Positions 44,237 through 52,698 of a stretch of 62,668 bases of DNA are shown piece after piece. Both the position numbers and the translations under genes were made by a program. This DNA is from JAANXG01 sp963731035 (lineage in GTDB: Bacteria; Pseudomonadota; Gammaproteobacteria; Arenicellales; JAANXG01). The stretch covers positions 1-62,668 of the forward strand of contig CAVSUY010000014.1 of NCBI GenBank assembly GCA_963731035.1, written 5' to 3'. The notes under the pieces were generated by a model, which saw nothing but the letters and a program-made list of their open reading frames with translations, was not told where the DNA came from and made no database searches. Numbering within the stretch: the first letter of the stretch is position 1; each line of letters starts with the position of its first letter.

Positions 44237-45280
44237 TCATCGCGCCGCCTGCTGAACCTCCCGCGTCCCGTCGCCGGTATCGCCCTGGTCCCAATAAGCC
44301 TTGATGACCGCCGCCAGCGGCAACGCCAGGACCATGCCCGTGATTCCGAACAGGGCGCCGCCCGCAAAGATGAAAAACAGCACGGCTGCCGGATGCACCC
44401 GCACGTAGCGTCCGACCAGCAACGGAATCAGGATCGTATTGCCGACCAGCTCGGCGATCGAGATGGTGCCCACCACCAGCAACAGGTGCGCTGCATCGTG
44501 GAACTGCGCCACGGCGATCACTATGGCGGGAACACCTGCGAGTACGAAGGAAGCAAATGGTATGACGCTGACTATCCCGGCAAGGAAGCCCAGCACAAGG
44601 CTGAGACTGATGCCCGCGGCCACGTAGCCGGCGGTATACATGAGGCCGATTCCCGCCATCACCAGCAGCTCCCCGTGAATAAATCGACGAAGGACCCAGT
44701 CGCTGATTCTGAGAAAGCGATCGACGCTGCGCCTGCGGGGTGCCTTCAGTAGAGATTCGATTCCCATCACCAGGTCATGCCAATCCCGCAGGAGATAGAA
44801 CGCCATCACGGGTACCAGCGCGATGAAGACGGCCACCTTGATGAGCTGGGTGGCCGTGTGCACCAGCGCCGAGGGTCCGTCGACCAGGCGGGTTCCGATT
44901 CGAAACAGGGCCTGCTCGATCTGGCTGCTCAGCTCTTCCGGATTCGCACTCAGGTGGAAATGCGCCAGCAGACCGCTGGTGAGTTTGTTGATGTGATCCA
45001 CGTATGTCGGCAGCTGGTCCAGAAAGGCATTAATCTCGTCACGAAGCGCGGGCACTACGCCGAATACCAGCGCACCGAGGATCAACGCAAGCAGCACGAA
45101 GATGATAAGGATCGATACTTCCCGTGGCATCCGGCGACCCAAAAGATCCACCACCGGTACCAGCAGATAGGCCAGGACCCACGCCACTACAAACGGGATC
45201 AGCACATCCTCGAGCAAGTAGAAAACGAATCCAAGAATCAGGATGCTTCCGAGGATCGCGAAGGTTTTCACACTGCTCAT
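44237..45280 (-). CDS. AI-2E family transporter (PerM/TqsA-like)
   Basis: The 347-residue protein has the family pattern of N-terminal TM helices (ILGSILILGFVFYLLEDVLI PFV, split here) with a periplasmic helical loop. Conserved segments include IALVPVMAFYLLRDWHDL and GFLAGIVSVIPFASFVLAGV. A final one is GGALFGITGMVLALPLAAVI. Members export small molecules or mediate Na+-linked transport, and the substrate here is unknown. It lies 8 bp downstream of the YihY gene and is probably co-transcribed. Confidence 0.92.
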   Translation of the reverse strand: MSSVKTFAILGSILILGFVFYLLEDVLIPFVVAWVLAYLLVPVVDLLGRRMPREVSILIIFVLLALILGALVFGVVPALRDEINAFLDQLPTYVDHINKLTSGLLAHFHLSANPEELSSQIEQALFRIGTRLVDGPSALVHTATQLIKVAVFIALVPVMAFYLLRDWHDLVMGIESLLKAPRRRSVDRFLRISDWVLRRFIHGELLVMAGIGLMYTAGYVAAGISLSLVLGFLAGIVSVIPFASFVLAGVPAIVIAVAQFHDAAHLLLVVGTISIAELVGNTILIPLLVGRYVRVHPAAVLFFIFAGGALFGITGMVLALPLAAVIKAYWDQGDTGDGTREVQQAAR

Positions 45281-45288
45281 GGATTCGT

Positions 45289-46188
45289 TCAGGTTCGGAT
45301 TCCCGGCTCACGGTCATCGCCCCTGGAAAGCCGTTCGTAGTTGGCGATGACCTGGGCGCCCACCAGAACGATGATGGCGCCCGCCTCGATGGTCAGCAGG
45401 ATAATGATCACGGTGGCGAAGGAGCCGTAGATAAGATTGACCAGTGACAGCCTCGAAAAGTACCAGACCATTACCTGGCGGGTGATTTCCCACAGCAAGG
45501 TGGCTGTCACTCCGCCGGCCAGAGCCATCTCGATACTGAGCCGTCCGACGGGCAGAACCATATAGAGCGAGCTGAGCAGCAAGACCTCTCCCGTCACGCC
45601 GAGCAAGTAGAGAACCGTCGCCGAGGCCCCGCTCAGGGAGATCCGGCTCCCCAGAATGGTCAGCGCGCCATGACCCACAGAGTTCAGGACGCTGCTGGCG
45701 ATGCTGACCACGATCATGCCGATCGCCAGCAGCAGAATGTAGATATAGGGGATGATCGCCGACACCAGGAAATGCCGCCGGCGCACCGCCACGCGATGGA
45801 AAAAAATCACCGACATGGCGTTCTCCAGCACGGTGAATGCCAGCGAGCTGAAGAATATGAGACTGATGAAAACCACTCCACCCGTCAAGCGCCAGTCGCG
45901 GAGGAAGGCGGCGACCTGGTCCGCTATCATTCCGGCCTGCTCGGGAATCACCAGGGCAAGATAGGATTGGCTGGCCTGGATGAGGATCTCCCGGTCTACT
46001 ACCTGTGACATGATGATCAGCATCAAGACGAACATCGGCACGATGGAAAGCAACGTGTAGTAGGCCACGGCGCCCGCCAGCAGGAAGCCCTGGTTCTGGC
46101 GGAAGCTGGTCACCACCCCGGCCAGGAAACCCAGGGGATCGCGTCCGACCAGCCTCAGGCGTTCGCGATGTTCGGACAGGGTCGGCAC
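45289..46188 (-). CDS. YihY/BrkB family inner membrane protein
   Basis: The 299-residue protein has six TM helices: GFLLAGAVAYYTLLSIVPMF, VVFISLIFFSSLAFTVLENA, FLVSAIIPYIYILLLAIGMI, and a C-terminal LLTIEAGAIIVLVGAQVIAN. The AVAYYTLLSIVPM segment is diagnostic. It was once called ribonuclease BN, which is not supported. It precedes the AI-2E gene. Confidence 0.92.
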   Translation of the reverse strand: MPTLSEHRERLRLVGRDPLGFLAGVVTSFRQNQGFLLAGAVAYYTLLSIVPMFVLMLIIMSQVVDREILIQASQSYLALVIPEQAGMIADQVAAFLRDWRLTGGVVFISLIFFSSLAFTVLENAMSVIFFHRVAVRRRHFLVSAIIPYIYILLLAIGMIVVSIASSVLNSVGHGALTILGSRISLSGASATVLYLLGVTGEVLLLSSLYMVLPVGRLSIEMALAGGVTATLLWEITRQVMVWYFSRLSLVNLIYGSFATVIIILLTIEAGAIIVLVGAQVIANYERLSRGDDREPGIRT

Positions 46189-46258
46189 GGGAACGGTTCC
46201 GGATGGCGGCTGGTCACGGGTTGGAGCTGTCCCACCGGGGGATGTGGCGCCGGGAGCC

Positions 46259-47245
46259 TCAACAGTACCGCTCGACGCCGACGATCTGGGCGTCCGAATA
46301 GCGGTCGCCGTGCGCGAAGCCCGGCGGCAGGAGGTGGTCGATCTCGGCGCGGTCCGCGTTCGTGAACTCGATATCGCAGGCCACGGCCCATTCCTTCAGG
46401 TGCGCCGCGGTGCGGGTACCGGGTATCGGGATCAGATGCTCCCCCTGGTCCAACACCCAGGCGATTGCAGCGGCCGCCGTCGTCCAGCCGCGCCCGCGGG
46501 CGAAGTCCCGAAAGGCTGCGACCTGGTCGGCGTTGCAGGTGAAGTTAGGCTCGACGAACCTCGGCGTGCCGCGGCGGAAATCCTTCTCCCAGAACTCGTC
46601 GGGATCCAAGCGGTTTTCCCCGAATATGCCCCGCCCCAGCGGCGAGAAGGCCACAAAGGTCGTTCCCAGCTCCTTGCAGGCCCGCGTCAGGCCCAGCTCC
46701 GGATAGCGGGTCCACAGTGAATACTCGTTCTGAACCGCCGCGACCGGGGCCACGCTCACCGCCCGGCGCAGCGAGGACGGCGCGATCTCGGAGTATCCAA
46801 AGGCCCCGATCAGGCCTTCCTCGCGAAACTTCTCGAGCGTCTCGGTCACCTTCTCTATCGCTATCGATTGGTCGCGCCGGTGGATATAGTAAAGCTCCAC
46901 GCGGTCGACCTGCAGCCTCTCCAGCGAGCCCTCCAGGGCGCGGCGCAAGTGCGGTTCGGAGTTATCGTGCTCGCCTCGCTCGCCGCCGACGATGATCCCG
47001 CCCTTGGTGGCGATGTTGAAACGATGGCCGCGGTCCTGCTGCCAGGCCCCGATGATCTCCTCCGACAGGCCGCGCCCGTAGATCTCGGCCGTGTCGAGGA
47101 AATTGACGCCGGCGTCTCTCGCAGCGTCGAGGCAGGCGAAGCTCTCTTCGCGATCGGTGGGGCCGTAAAAGCCGCCGAAGCTCATGCAGCCGAGCGCAAT
47201 GACCGAGACCTCGGGGCCGGTGGTGCCGAGTTTGATATATTTCAC
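46259..47245 (-). CDS. Aldo/keto reductase
   Basis: The 328-residue TIM-barrel oxidoreductase carries the AKR catalytic tetrad: Asp and Tyr in NFLDTAEIYGRG, Lys in NIATKGG, and His in LYYIHRRD. The C-terminal NADPH-binding region has PIPGTRTAAHLKEWAV. The start MKYIKLGTTGPEVSVIALGC is typical. It resembles YajO/AKR13-type enzymes that reduce aldehydes and ketones with NADPH. It is divergent from the TetR gene, 401 bp away. Confidence 0.93.
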   Translation of the reverse strand: MKYIKLGTTGPEVSVIALGCMSFGGFYGPTDREESFACLDAARDAGVNFLDTAEIYGRGLSEEIIGAWQQDRGHRFNIATKGGIIVGGERGEHDNSEPHLRRALEGSLERLQVDRVELYYIHRRDQSIAIEKVTETLEKFREEGLIGAFGYSEIAPSSLRRAVSVAPVAAVQNEYSLWTRYPELGLTRACKELGTTFVAFSPLGRGIFGENRLDPDEFWEKDFRRGTPRFVEPNFTCNADQVAAFRDFARGRGWTTAAAAIAWVLDQGEHLIPIPGTRTAAHLKEWAVACDIEFTNADRAEIDHLLPPGFAHGDRYSDAQIVGVERYC

Positions 47246-47407
47246 ATCTTCTTCTCCTGATCTGAATCGAAAGCCGTCCGGGTGCGGCCGCGAACGGATT
47301 GATGAATCCCACGATATCTTGATGTTGCTCCACGTACAACGCCCGTCAACGGCGGTGTCTCCATGCGGCTGCTGGTGACGCTTTTTGAATCGACCGACGC
47401 CTCGGCC

Positions 47408-47447
47408 ACCCTCACCCTGACCCTCTCCCGCCAGCGGGAGAGGGGAA
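47408..47447. repeat. CCCTCACCC/GGGAGAGGG repeat copy
   Basis: CCCTCACCCTGACCCTCTCC, then CGCCAGCGGGAGAGGGG, forms one hairpin in the 401-bp gap 47246-47646. The rest of the gap holds only the TetR operator at 47602-47642 and no recognisable gene. Confidence 0.8.
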
Positions 47448-47601
47448 CCACTGATCGACGACCAGATTCAAAACCCGAACAACCTTTCCAGACGTCAACA
47501 ACGGGCTGACATGCAGCAGCCCGAAGAGTTTGCTCGAGATAACGGAGCCCATAGCCTCTCTGGGACCTGTGGCAGAAGCCGTCCGTTGCGCGGGACCAAG
47601 G

Positions 47602-47642
47602 AATGAACTATGATTCACACAAAGAGTGAACAACGGTTCATT
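47602..47642. promoter_or_regulatory. Nested palindromic operator upstream of the TetR gene
   Basis: AATGAAC (47602-47608) pairs with GTTCATT (47636-47642), and TTCAC (47614-47618) pairs with GTGAA (47626-47630). Both pairs share the centre 47622. The site ends 4 bp before the TetR ATG and probably covers its promoter. Confidence 0.55.
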
Positions 47643-47646
47643 TCTT

Positions 47647-48318
47647 ATGGCCTACCGCCAGACTGAAGCCGTCGAAGCCCGCCTGCAGGACAACAGAAGC
47701 CGCATCCTGGAGGCTGCCAGGGCGCTGGTCAGCGAAGGCGGCTGGAAGGAGGCCCAGGTCGCCAACGTGGCCGCCGCCGCGGGGATAGCCACCGGTACGT
47801 TGTACCGCTACTTCCCGTCCAAGGCCGAGCTATTCGCCGAAGTGCTGTCCAAAGTATCTCAGCGCGAGGTAGACGTGCTCTCCGAAATCGCCGGTTCCAA
47901 CGACCCGGCATCCGTGCGCCTGCACTCGATGGTGGCGGTGTTCGTACGGCGTGCCATGAGAAACCCGCGCTTGGCCTATGCGCTTATCGCCGAGCCGTGT
48001 GACAAGGAGATCGACGAGGCGCGCCTGAAATACCGCGCGGCGATCAGCGAGGTGATCCGCTCGATCATCGCGGCGGGCCAGAACAAAGGCGACATTCGCC
48101 AGGATGTGAAACCCGACGTCGCGGCCACCGTAATCGTCGGCGGCTTCATGGAGGGCCTGGTCGGCCCGCTGTCGCCGCTGAACGACCACCGGCTCGGCGA
48201 TACCGATGCCTACCGGCGCGAAGTGGCGGCACTGGCCGATCAGATCGCCCTCCTCGCCTGCGCCGGCGTCGCGCCCGTCCGGGCACCGGTTCAACCCCTT
48301 TCGAGGAAATCGTCATGA
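47647..48318 (+). CDS. TetR/AcrR family transcriptional regulator
   Basis: The start at 47647 gives MAYRQTEAVEARLQDNRSRI. The HTH is ILEAARALVSEGGWKEAQVA, NVAAAAGIATGTLYRYFPSK. The C-terminal ligand domain (LAYALIAEPCDKEIDEARL; VIVGGFMEGLVGPLSP) is of the type found in fatty-acid or acyl-CoA sensing repressors next to acyl-CoA dehydrogenases. The stop overlaps the next start (ATGA). A nested palindrome precedes the gene. The likely role is acyl-CoA-responsive repressor of the operon, which is inference. Confidence 0.92.
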   Translation: MAYRQTEAVEARLQDNRSRILEAARALVSEGGWKEAQVANVAAAAGIATGTLYRYFPSKAELFAEVLSKVSQREVDVLSEIAGSNDPASVRLHSMVAVFVRRAMRNPRLAYALIAEPCDKEIDEARLKYRAAISEVIRSIIAAGQNKGDIRQDVKPDVAATVIVGGFMEGLVGPLSPLNDHRLGDTDAYRREVAALADQIALLACAGVAPVRAPVQPLSRKSS

Positions 48319-50027
48319 ACAAAGCCATCCATCCGACCGTGCCAGAAACGCATGGCGACCGCTTCGACACGCACGAGGTCCTCAATCAGGCACGGCCCGC
48401 CGCTGGATTCAACGCTTTCCGCGACGACGCGGTCCTCTGTGCCGCCATCGCCCGAGAAGCCCCCTGGGCGGCGCAACGCTGCGCGGCCCTGGGCGCGCTG
48501 GCCGGGGACGAGCACGCTCAGGACCTGGCGCGGCTCGCCAATCGCCACCCGCCGGAGCTGAAGACGCACGACCGCTACGGCAACCGCGTCGACTGGGTCG
48601 AGTTCCACCCCAGCTGGCACGAGCTGATGTCGCTGGCGTGGCGCCACGAGGTGCCCAACCTCGCGTGGCGCACGAACGAACCCAACGGGCACTTCGCCCG
48701 CGCGGTGCTCTCCTATGTGTGGAACCAGGTCGAACAAGGCACCGCCTGCCCCACCGGCATGGCTTATGCCGCCTATGCCGGATTCCAGTCAGAACCCTGC
48801 CTGGCGATCTGGGCCGACAAGCTCAAAGGCACGAGCTACGAATTCAGCCGCCGCGAGGTGGGTCAGAAACCTTCGGTGGTGATCGGCTACGCCATGACCG
48901 AGAAGCAAGGCGGCTCCGACCTGCGCGAGACACAGACTACCGCCCGTTTCTCGCATTCGGATGATTACCACGGTGCCACGGCGCACTGGTACGAGCTTAC
49001 CGGTCACAAGTGGTTCTGCTCCGTGCCGCAGTCCGACGGCTTCTTCACTCTCGCCAAGGTGGACGGCGGCGTGACCTGCTTCTTCCTGCCGCGCACGCTG
49101 CCGGACGGCAGCTTCAACCGTTTCTTCCTGCAGCGGCTCAAAGACAAGGCCGGCAACCGATCCAACGCGTCCAGTGAAGTGGAATATGCCGGCACGCTGG
49201 CCATTCGCGTCGGCGAGGAAGGCCACGGCATCCGGGAGATCCTCACCCATGCCCACCTCACGCGACTCGATTTCGCGGTGGGTTCCGCGGGCTTGATGCG
49301 CCAGGCACTCACACTGGCGCTCCAGCACACCACCAGCCGCGGGGCTTTCGGCACGTCCATTGCCGACCGGCCGATGATGACCAGCGTGCTGGCCGACATG
49401 GCGGTGGAGGTCGAGGCGGCCACCCTGATGGCCCTGCGGGTGGCCAAGGCCACCGACCTGATGGAGAATGACCAGCACGAGAAGCTGCTGGCCCGCGTCG
49501 CCACCCCGGCCGCCAAGTACTTCAATTGCTCGCGCGCCCCGGCCATCGCCTACGAGGCGCTGCAGTGCCACGGCGGCAACGGCTTCATCGAGGAGAATCC
49601 GATGGCCCGTCTCTACCGCGAGGCGCCGCTGAACAGTGTGTGGGAGGGAACCGCCAACATGATGTGCATGGACGTCCGCCGCGCGATGTTGAAGGACCCT
49701 CGAACGGTGGACGCCCTGTTCGACGAACTGCGGCCGCTGGCCGGACAGGATGGGCGCTTCGACGCCATGGTGCAGCGAACCGAACGCCTGGTGCGCGATG
49801 CCTTGGACGAGGAGTTTCTCGCCCGCCCCATGACCGAAGCGGTCGCCCGGGCGATCCAGGCCGTGGAGATCCTGCGTCACAGCACCCCGGAGGTTGCCGA
49901 CGTGTTCCTGGCCACGCGATGCGCGGATGTACCGGGGGCGTGGGCATCCCACTTCGGCACGCTGGACGCAAGCGTCAGCCAGGCGGGCGCGCGGAAAATC
50001 GTGCAGCGCGCCGTCGTCGCCGGCTGA
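48315..50027 (+). CDS. AidB-like acyl-CoA dehydrogenase family protein
   Basis: The 570-residue flavoprotein follows the AidB architecture: N-terminal HEVLNQARPAAGFNAFRDDA, then IGYAMTEKQGGSDLRETQTT, YELTGHKWFCSVPQSDGFF and HLTRLDFAVGSAGLMRQALT. YEALQCHGGNGFIEENPMAR comes next. SVWEGTANMMCMDVRRAM contains the residue region for the catalytic base. E. coli AidB binds DNA and FAD in the alkylation response, while others act on branched acyl-CoAs. Context with a TetR repressor favours metabolic control. Confidence 0.92.
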   Translation: MNKAIHPTVPETHGDRFDTHEVLNQARPAAGFNAFRDDAVLCAAIAREAPWAAQRCAALGALAGDEHAQDLARLANRHPPELKTHDRYGNRVDWVEFHPSWHELMSLAWRHEVPNLAWRTNEPNGHFARAVLSYVWNQVEQGTACPTGMAYAAYAGFQSEPCLAIWADKLKGTSYEFSRREVGQKPSVVIGYAMTEKQGGSDLRETQTTARFSHSDDYHGATAHWYELTGHKWFCSVPQSDGFFTLAKVDGGVTCFFLPRTLPDGSFNRFFLQRLKDKAGNRSNASSEVEYAGTLAIRVGEEGHGIREILTHAHLTRLDFAVGSAGLMRQALTLALQHTTSRGAFGTSIADRPMMTSVLADMAVEVEAATLMALRVAKATDLMENDQHEKLLARVATPAAKYFNCSRAPAIAYEALQCHGGNGFIEENPMARLYREAPLNSVWEGTANMMCMDVRRAMLKDPRTVDALFDELRPLAGQDGRFDAMVQRTERLVRDALDEEFLARPMTEAVARAIQAVEILRHSTPEVADVFLATRCADVPGAWASHFGTLDASVSQAGARKIVQRAVVAG

Positions 50028-50074
50028 GTTCGCCGGCGGCGGGACCCAGGGCACCGGAGCACGGCACAACCGCC

Positions 50075-50599
50075 ATGCAAGCCTCCCCCATGGAAATCAA
50101 GCGGGGCTACCAACCGGGCATCATCGGCCGCATCGCGGAGATGCATGCGGTCTACTACGCACGCGAGTATCAGTTCGGCCGGTTCTTCGAGAGCAAGGTG
50201 GCTGCCGAGACGGCGGAGTTCACCGGGCGCCTGGGCAATGACCGCAACGCGCTGTGGGCCGCGGTGGACGATGGACGCCTGGTGGGCACGGTCGCTATCG
50301 ACTCGGAGGACCTGGACGACGGCTCGGCCCACTTGCGGTGGTTCATTATCGACGACGACTATCGCGGCCGGGGCATCGGCCGGCGGCTGTTAGCGGAAGC
50401 GGTCACCTTCTGCGACCGGCAGGACTTCCCCTCGGCCCAGCTATGGACGTTCCGGGGGCTCGACGCAGCCCGTCACCTGTACGAAGCGTTTGGTTTCGTG
50501 CTCGCGGAGGAACATCCGGGCGCGCAATGGGGCACCCCGGTCGTTGAGCAGCGATTCGTCCGCCAGGCTGGGAACAGACCCGCGGAAATCGGAGCCTGA
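50075..50599 (+). CDS. GNAT family N-acetyltransferase
   Basis: About 174 residues. The acetyl-CoA binding motif A is LRWFIIDDDYRGRGIGRRLL (Q/RxxGxG/A form) followed by LAEAVTFC. The C-terminal LWTFRGLDAARHLYEAFGFV is motif B. The substrate is unknown. It lies 47 bp after the AidB-like gene and probably shares its transcript. An alternative ATG is at 50090. Confidence 0.9.
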   Translation: MQASPMEIKRGYQPGIIGRIAEMHAVYYAREYQFGRFFESKVAAETAEFTGRLGNDRNALWAAVDDGRLVGTVAIDSEDLDDGSAHLRWFIIDDDYRGRGIGRRLLAEAVTFCDRQDFPSAQLWTFRGLDAARHLYEAFGFVLAEEHPGAQWGTPVVEQRFVRQAGNRPAEIGA

Positions 50600-50702
50600 G
50601 CTCGTTTCCACTGCCCCCGCCCCAATGCTCACCCGAATCCACGGGTTTGGCACCCACGCGGTGTGGAACCGGGAACTCTCTGGAACAGCAATGGAGCCGT
50701 CC

Positions 50703-51419
50703 CTATCCCTTCAAGAGACACTCGTCCAGAAACCACGAAAGCCAGCGGCCGGTCTCGTCGGCATGACGGTCGTGGGCGGCGAGGTGCTCGGCGTGCGGAC
50801 GGGCACCCGGCAATCCGAGCTTCTTCGAGCCGCGCTCGGAGGTGCACCACCGGTCGATCATTTCGCGCGTGATCTCAGGGTGGAACTCGATGGCATAGAC
50901 GTCGCGGCCATAGCGAAACGCCTGGCCCGGGAACGCTTCGTTCCGTGCGAGGTGGACCGCGCCCTCGGGAACCTCGAACGTCTCCGCGTGCCACTGGTAG
51001 AAGCTCGTGGTCTCATTCAGAAAACCATCGGCCCGCTCTGTCGGGGAGACGGGGAAGTAGCCGATCTCGACCAGGCCCTCCGGGTGGGGACCCACCTTGG
51101 CACCCAGCACGCGCGCGATCTCCTGCGCACCCAGGCAGATGCCGAGCAGCGGCAACTGCCCCGGCAGGGCGTGGCGTTCGAGCCAGTCGAGTTCGGCGCG
51201 AATTTCCGGCAGATGACAGTCGTTGGCGCTCTGCGGACCCCCGAACACGACCGCGGCGGCGTACCCGGACAGGTCCGACGGCAGCGGATCGCCGAGGCTC
51301 GGGCAACACCGGTCCAGATGGTAGCCGCGCGCCACCAGGAACTCGCCCACCCTTCCCGGCGTCGAGGTTTCCTGGTGGACGACGACTAATACGTCACGGG
51401 GTGAATGCTCGTCGTTCAT
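50703..51419 (-). CDS. Class I glutamine amidotransferase (GMP synthase-like GATase domain protein)
   Basis: The 238-residue protein carries the triad: nucleophile Cys in LLGICLGAQEIARVLGAK, and His and Glu in YAIEFHPEITREMIDRW. FGGPQSANDCHLPEIRAELD precedes it. It is a stand-alone GuaA-like amidotransferase of the YfeJ type, and its partner or substrate is unknown. The start at 51419 was chosen because the segment from about 51515 reads through low-complexity non-conserved sequence. Confidence 0.9.
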   Translation of the reverse strand: MNDEHSPRDVLVVVHQETSTPGRVGEFLVARGYHLDRCCPSLGDPLPSDLSGYAAAVVFGGPQSANDCHLPEIRAELDWLERHALPGQLPLLGICLGAQEIARVLGAKVGPHPEGLVEIGYFPVSPTERADGFLNETTSFYQWHAETFEVPEGAVHLARNEAFPGQAFRYGRDVYAIEFHPEITREMIDRWCTSERGSKKLGLPGARPHAEHLAAHDRHADETGRWLSWFLDECLLKG

Positions 51420-51582
51420 CGGGTGATCATTGCTTCCGGGTGCACGAGGCAGGTCCGAGGCGGGCCGAATCCACTGCATCATCCCGCCGCCCGCAATATG
51501 AAGGCATTGTAGCATTCCTGTCCCAACCCGCCCAAAGCGCTCCTACGTTTATAATAGCTCCAAGACATCCGGAAACCCCTCT

Positions 51583-52698
51583 TTGCATCCTCTCACAGCA
51601 CCCGTGAGTGCCTCGACCCTGGGCCTCGATGGCACGCAACGACGGGTGGTTTTCTTTCTCCGCGGGCGCACCGTGCCTTCGGCGCGTGCGCGCGGGTTCA
51701 CGATCGCTCGCCTGCTGAGCGATGCGGGTTATGACTGCCTGGTGCGGGCGGCGGTGCCCAGCGTCGACGGGGACAGCTGGCTTCCCTGGTGGTGCAAGCC
51801 TGTCGGTCCTGTGTTCATTCCGGTCGCGGCGGCAGCGCGGGCAGTTGACCTGCGGGTTCTGCGCCCCGGAGACGTGGTCTTCTTCCAGCGCCCGCTGACC
51901 GAGCTGCCGTTCGCGATCCTGGAGCGCCTGGTGGCGGCCCGCCACCCAACCATCTTCGACTTCGATGACGCGATCTTCCTGACCTGGCAGAACCGAAAGA
52001 AGTTCCGCACCCTGGTGGAGATGGTGGATCATGTCATAGCGGGCAACCGAGGTCTTGCGGAAGCGGCGGCGGTGCCGGAAAAGACCACGGTGATACCGAC
52101 CGGAATAGATACGGAACGCTTCGTCCCGTTCCCGCCCAGCCGCCGACGCGGCGCCGACGTAATCGTGGGCTGGACCGGGCTCTCCCGCAACTACCCCCAG
52201 CTGTCGATAGCGGCCGCTCCGATTCACGACGCCCTCGCGGCATCGGGAGCCACCATGCGCATCATCTCCGAAGCGCCGCCGCCCAGGATATTTGGCGGGG
52301 TGCGGGTCGAGTACAGGAAATGGTCGCCGGACACGGAAATCGAGGACCTGGCGGACATCGACATCGGCCTCATGCCCCTGCCCGACAGCCCCTATGCCCG
52401 GGGCAAGTGCGCGTTCAAGTTGCTGCAGTACATGGCGCTCGGGCGGCCGGCGGTAGCTTCCCCGGTGGGCGTGAATACCGAGGTCGTGCGGCCTGGACAC
52501 GACGGCTTCCTCGCCGCTTCGCCCGGTGACTGGAAGGCGGCGCTTCTGGCATTGATCGACGACCCGGAACTGCGCGCCCGCGTGGGCGCGGCGGCGCGCC
52601 AGCGCATCGTCGCCGATTACGCGTTGCCGGCCCTGCTGCCACGTTACCAGTCGGTGTTAGCGGCGGTGGCCGGCCTCAAGGCGAAGGAGCAGCCGTGA
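51583..52698 (+). CDS. GT4-like glycosyltransferase
   Basis: The 371-residue GT-B protein starts at a TTG with VVFFLRGRTVPSARARGFTI. It has IFDFDDAIFLTWQNRKK and VIPTGIDTERFVPF. The C-terminal domain shows VIVGWTGLSRNYPQL, DIDIGLMPLPDSPYARGKCA, FKLLQYMALGRPAVASPVGV and EVVRPGHDGFLA, the donor-binding region. A TATAAT lies at 51550-51555, 27 bp upstream. It overlaps the flippase gene by 4 bases. Confidence 0.88.
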   Translation: MHPLTAPVSASTLGLDGTQRRVVFFLRGRTVPSARARGFTIARLLSDAGYDCLVRAAVPSVDGDSWLPWWCKPVGPVFIPVAAAARAVDLRVLRPGDVVFFQRPLTELPFAILERLVAARHPTIFDFDDAIFLTWQNRKKFRTLVEMVDHVIAGNRGLAEAAAVPEKTTVIPTGIDTERFVPFPPSRRRGADVIVGWTGLSRNYPQLSIAAAPIHDALAASGATMRIISEAPPPRIFGGVRVEYRKWSPDTEIEDLADIDIGLMPLPDSPYARGKCAFKLLQYMALGRPAVASPVGVNTEVVRPGHDGFLAASPGDWKAALLALIDDPELRARVGAAARQRIVADYALPALLPRYQSVLAAVAGLKAKEQP

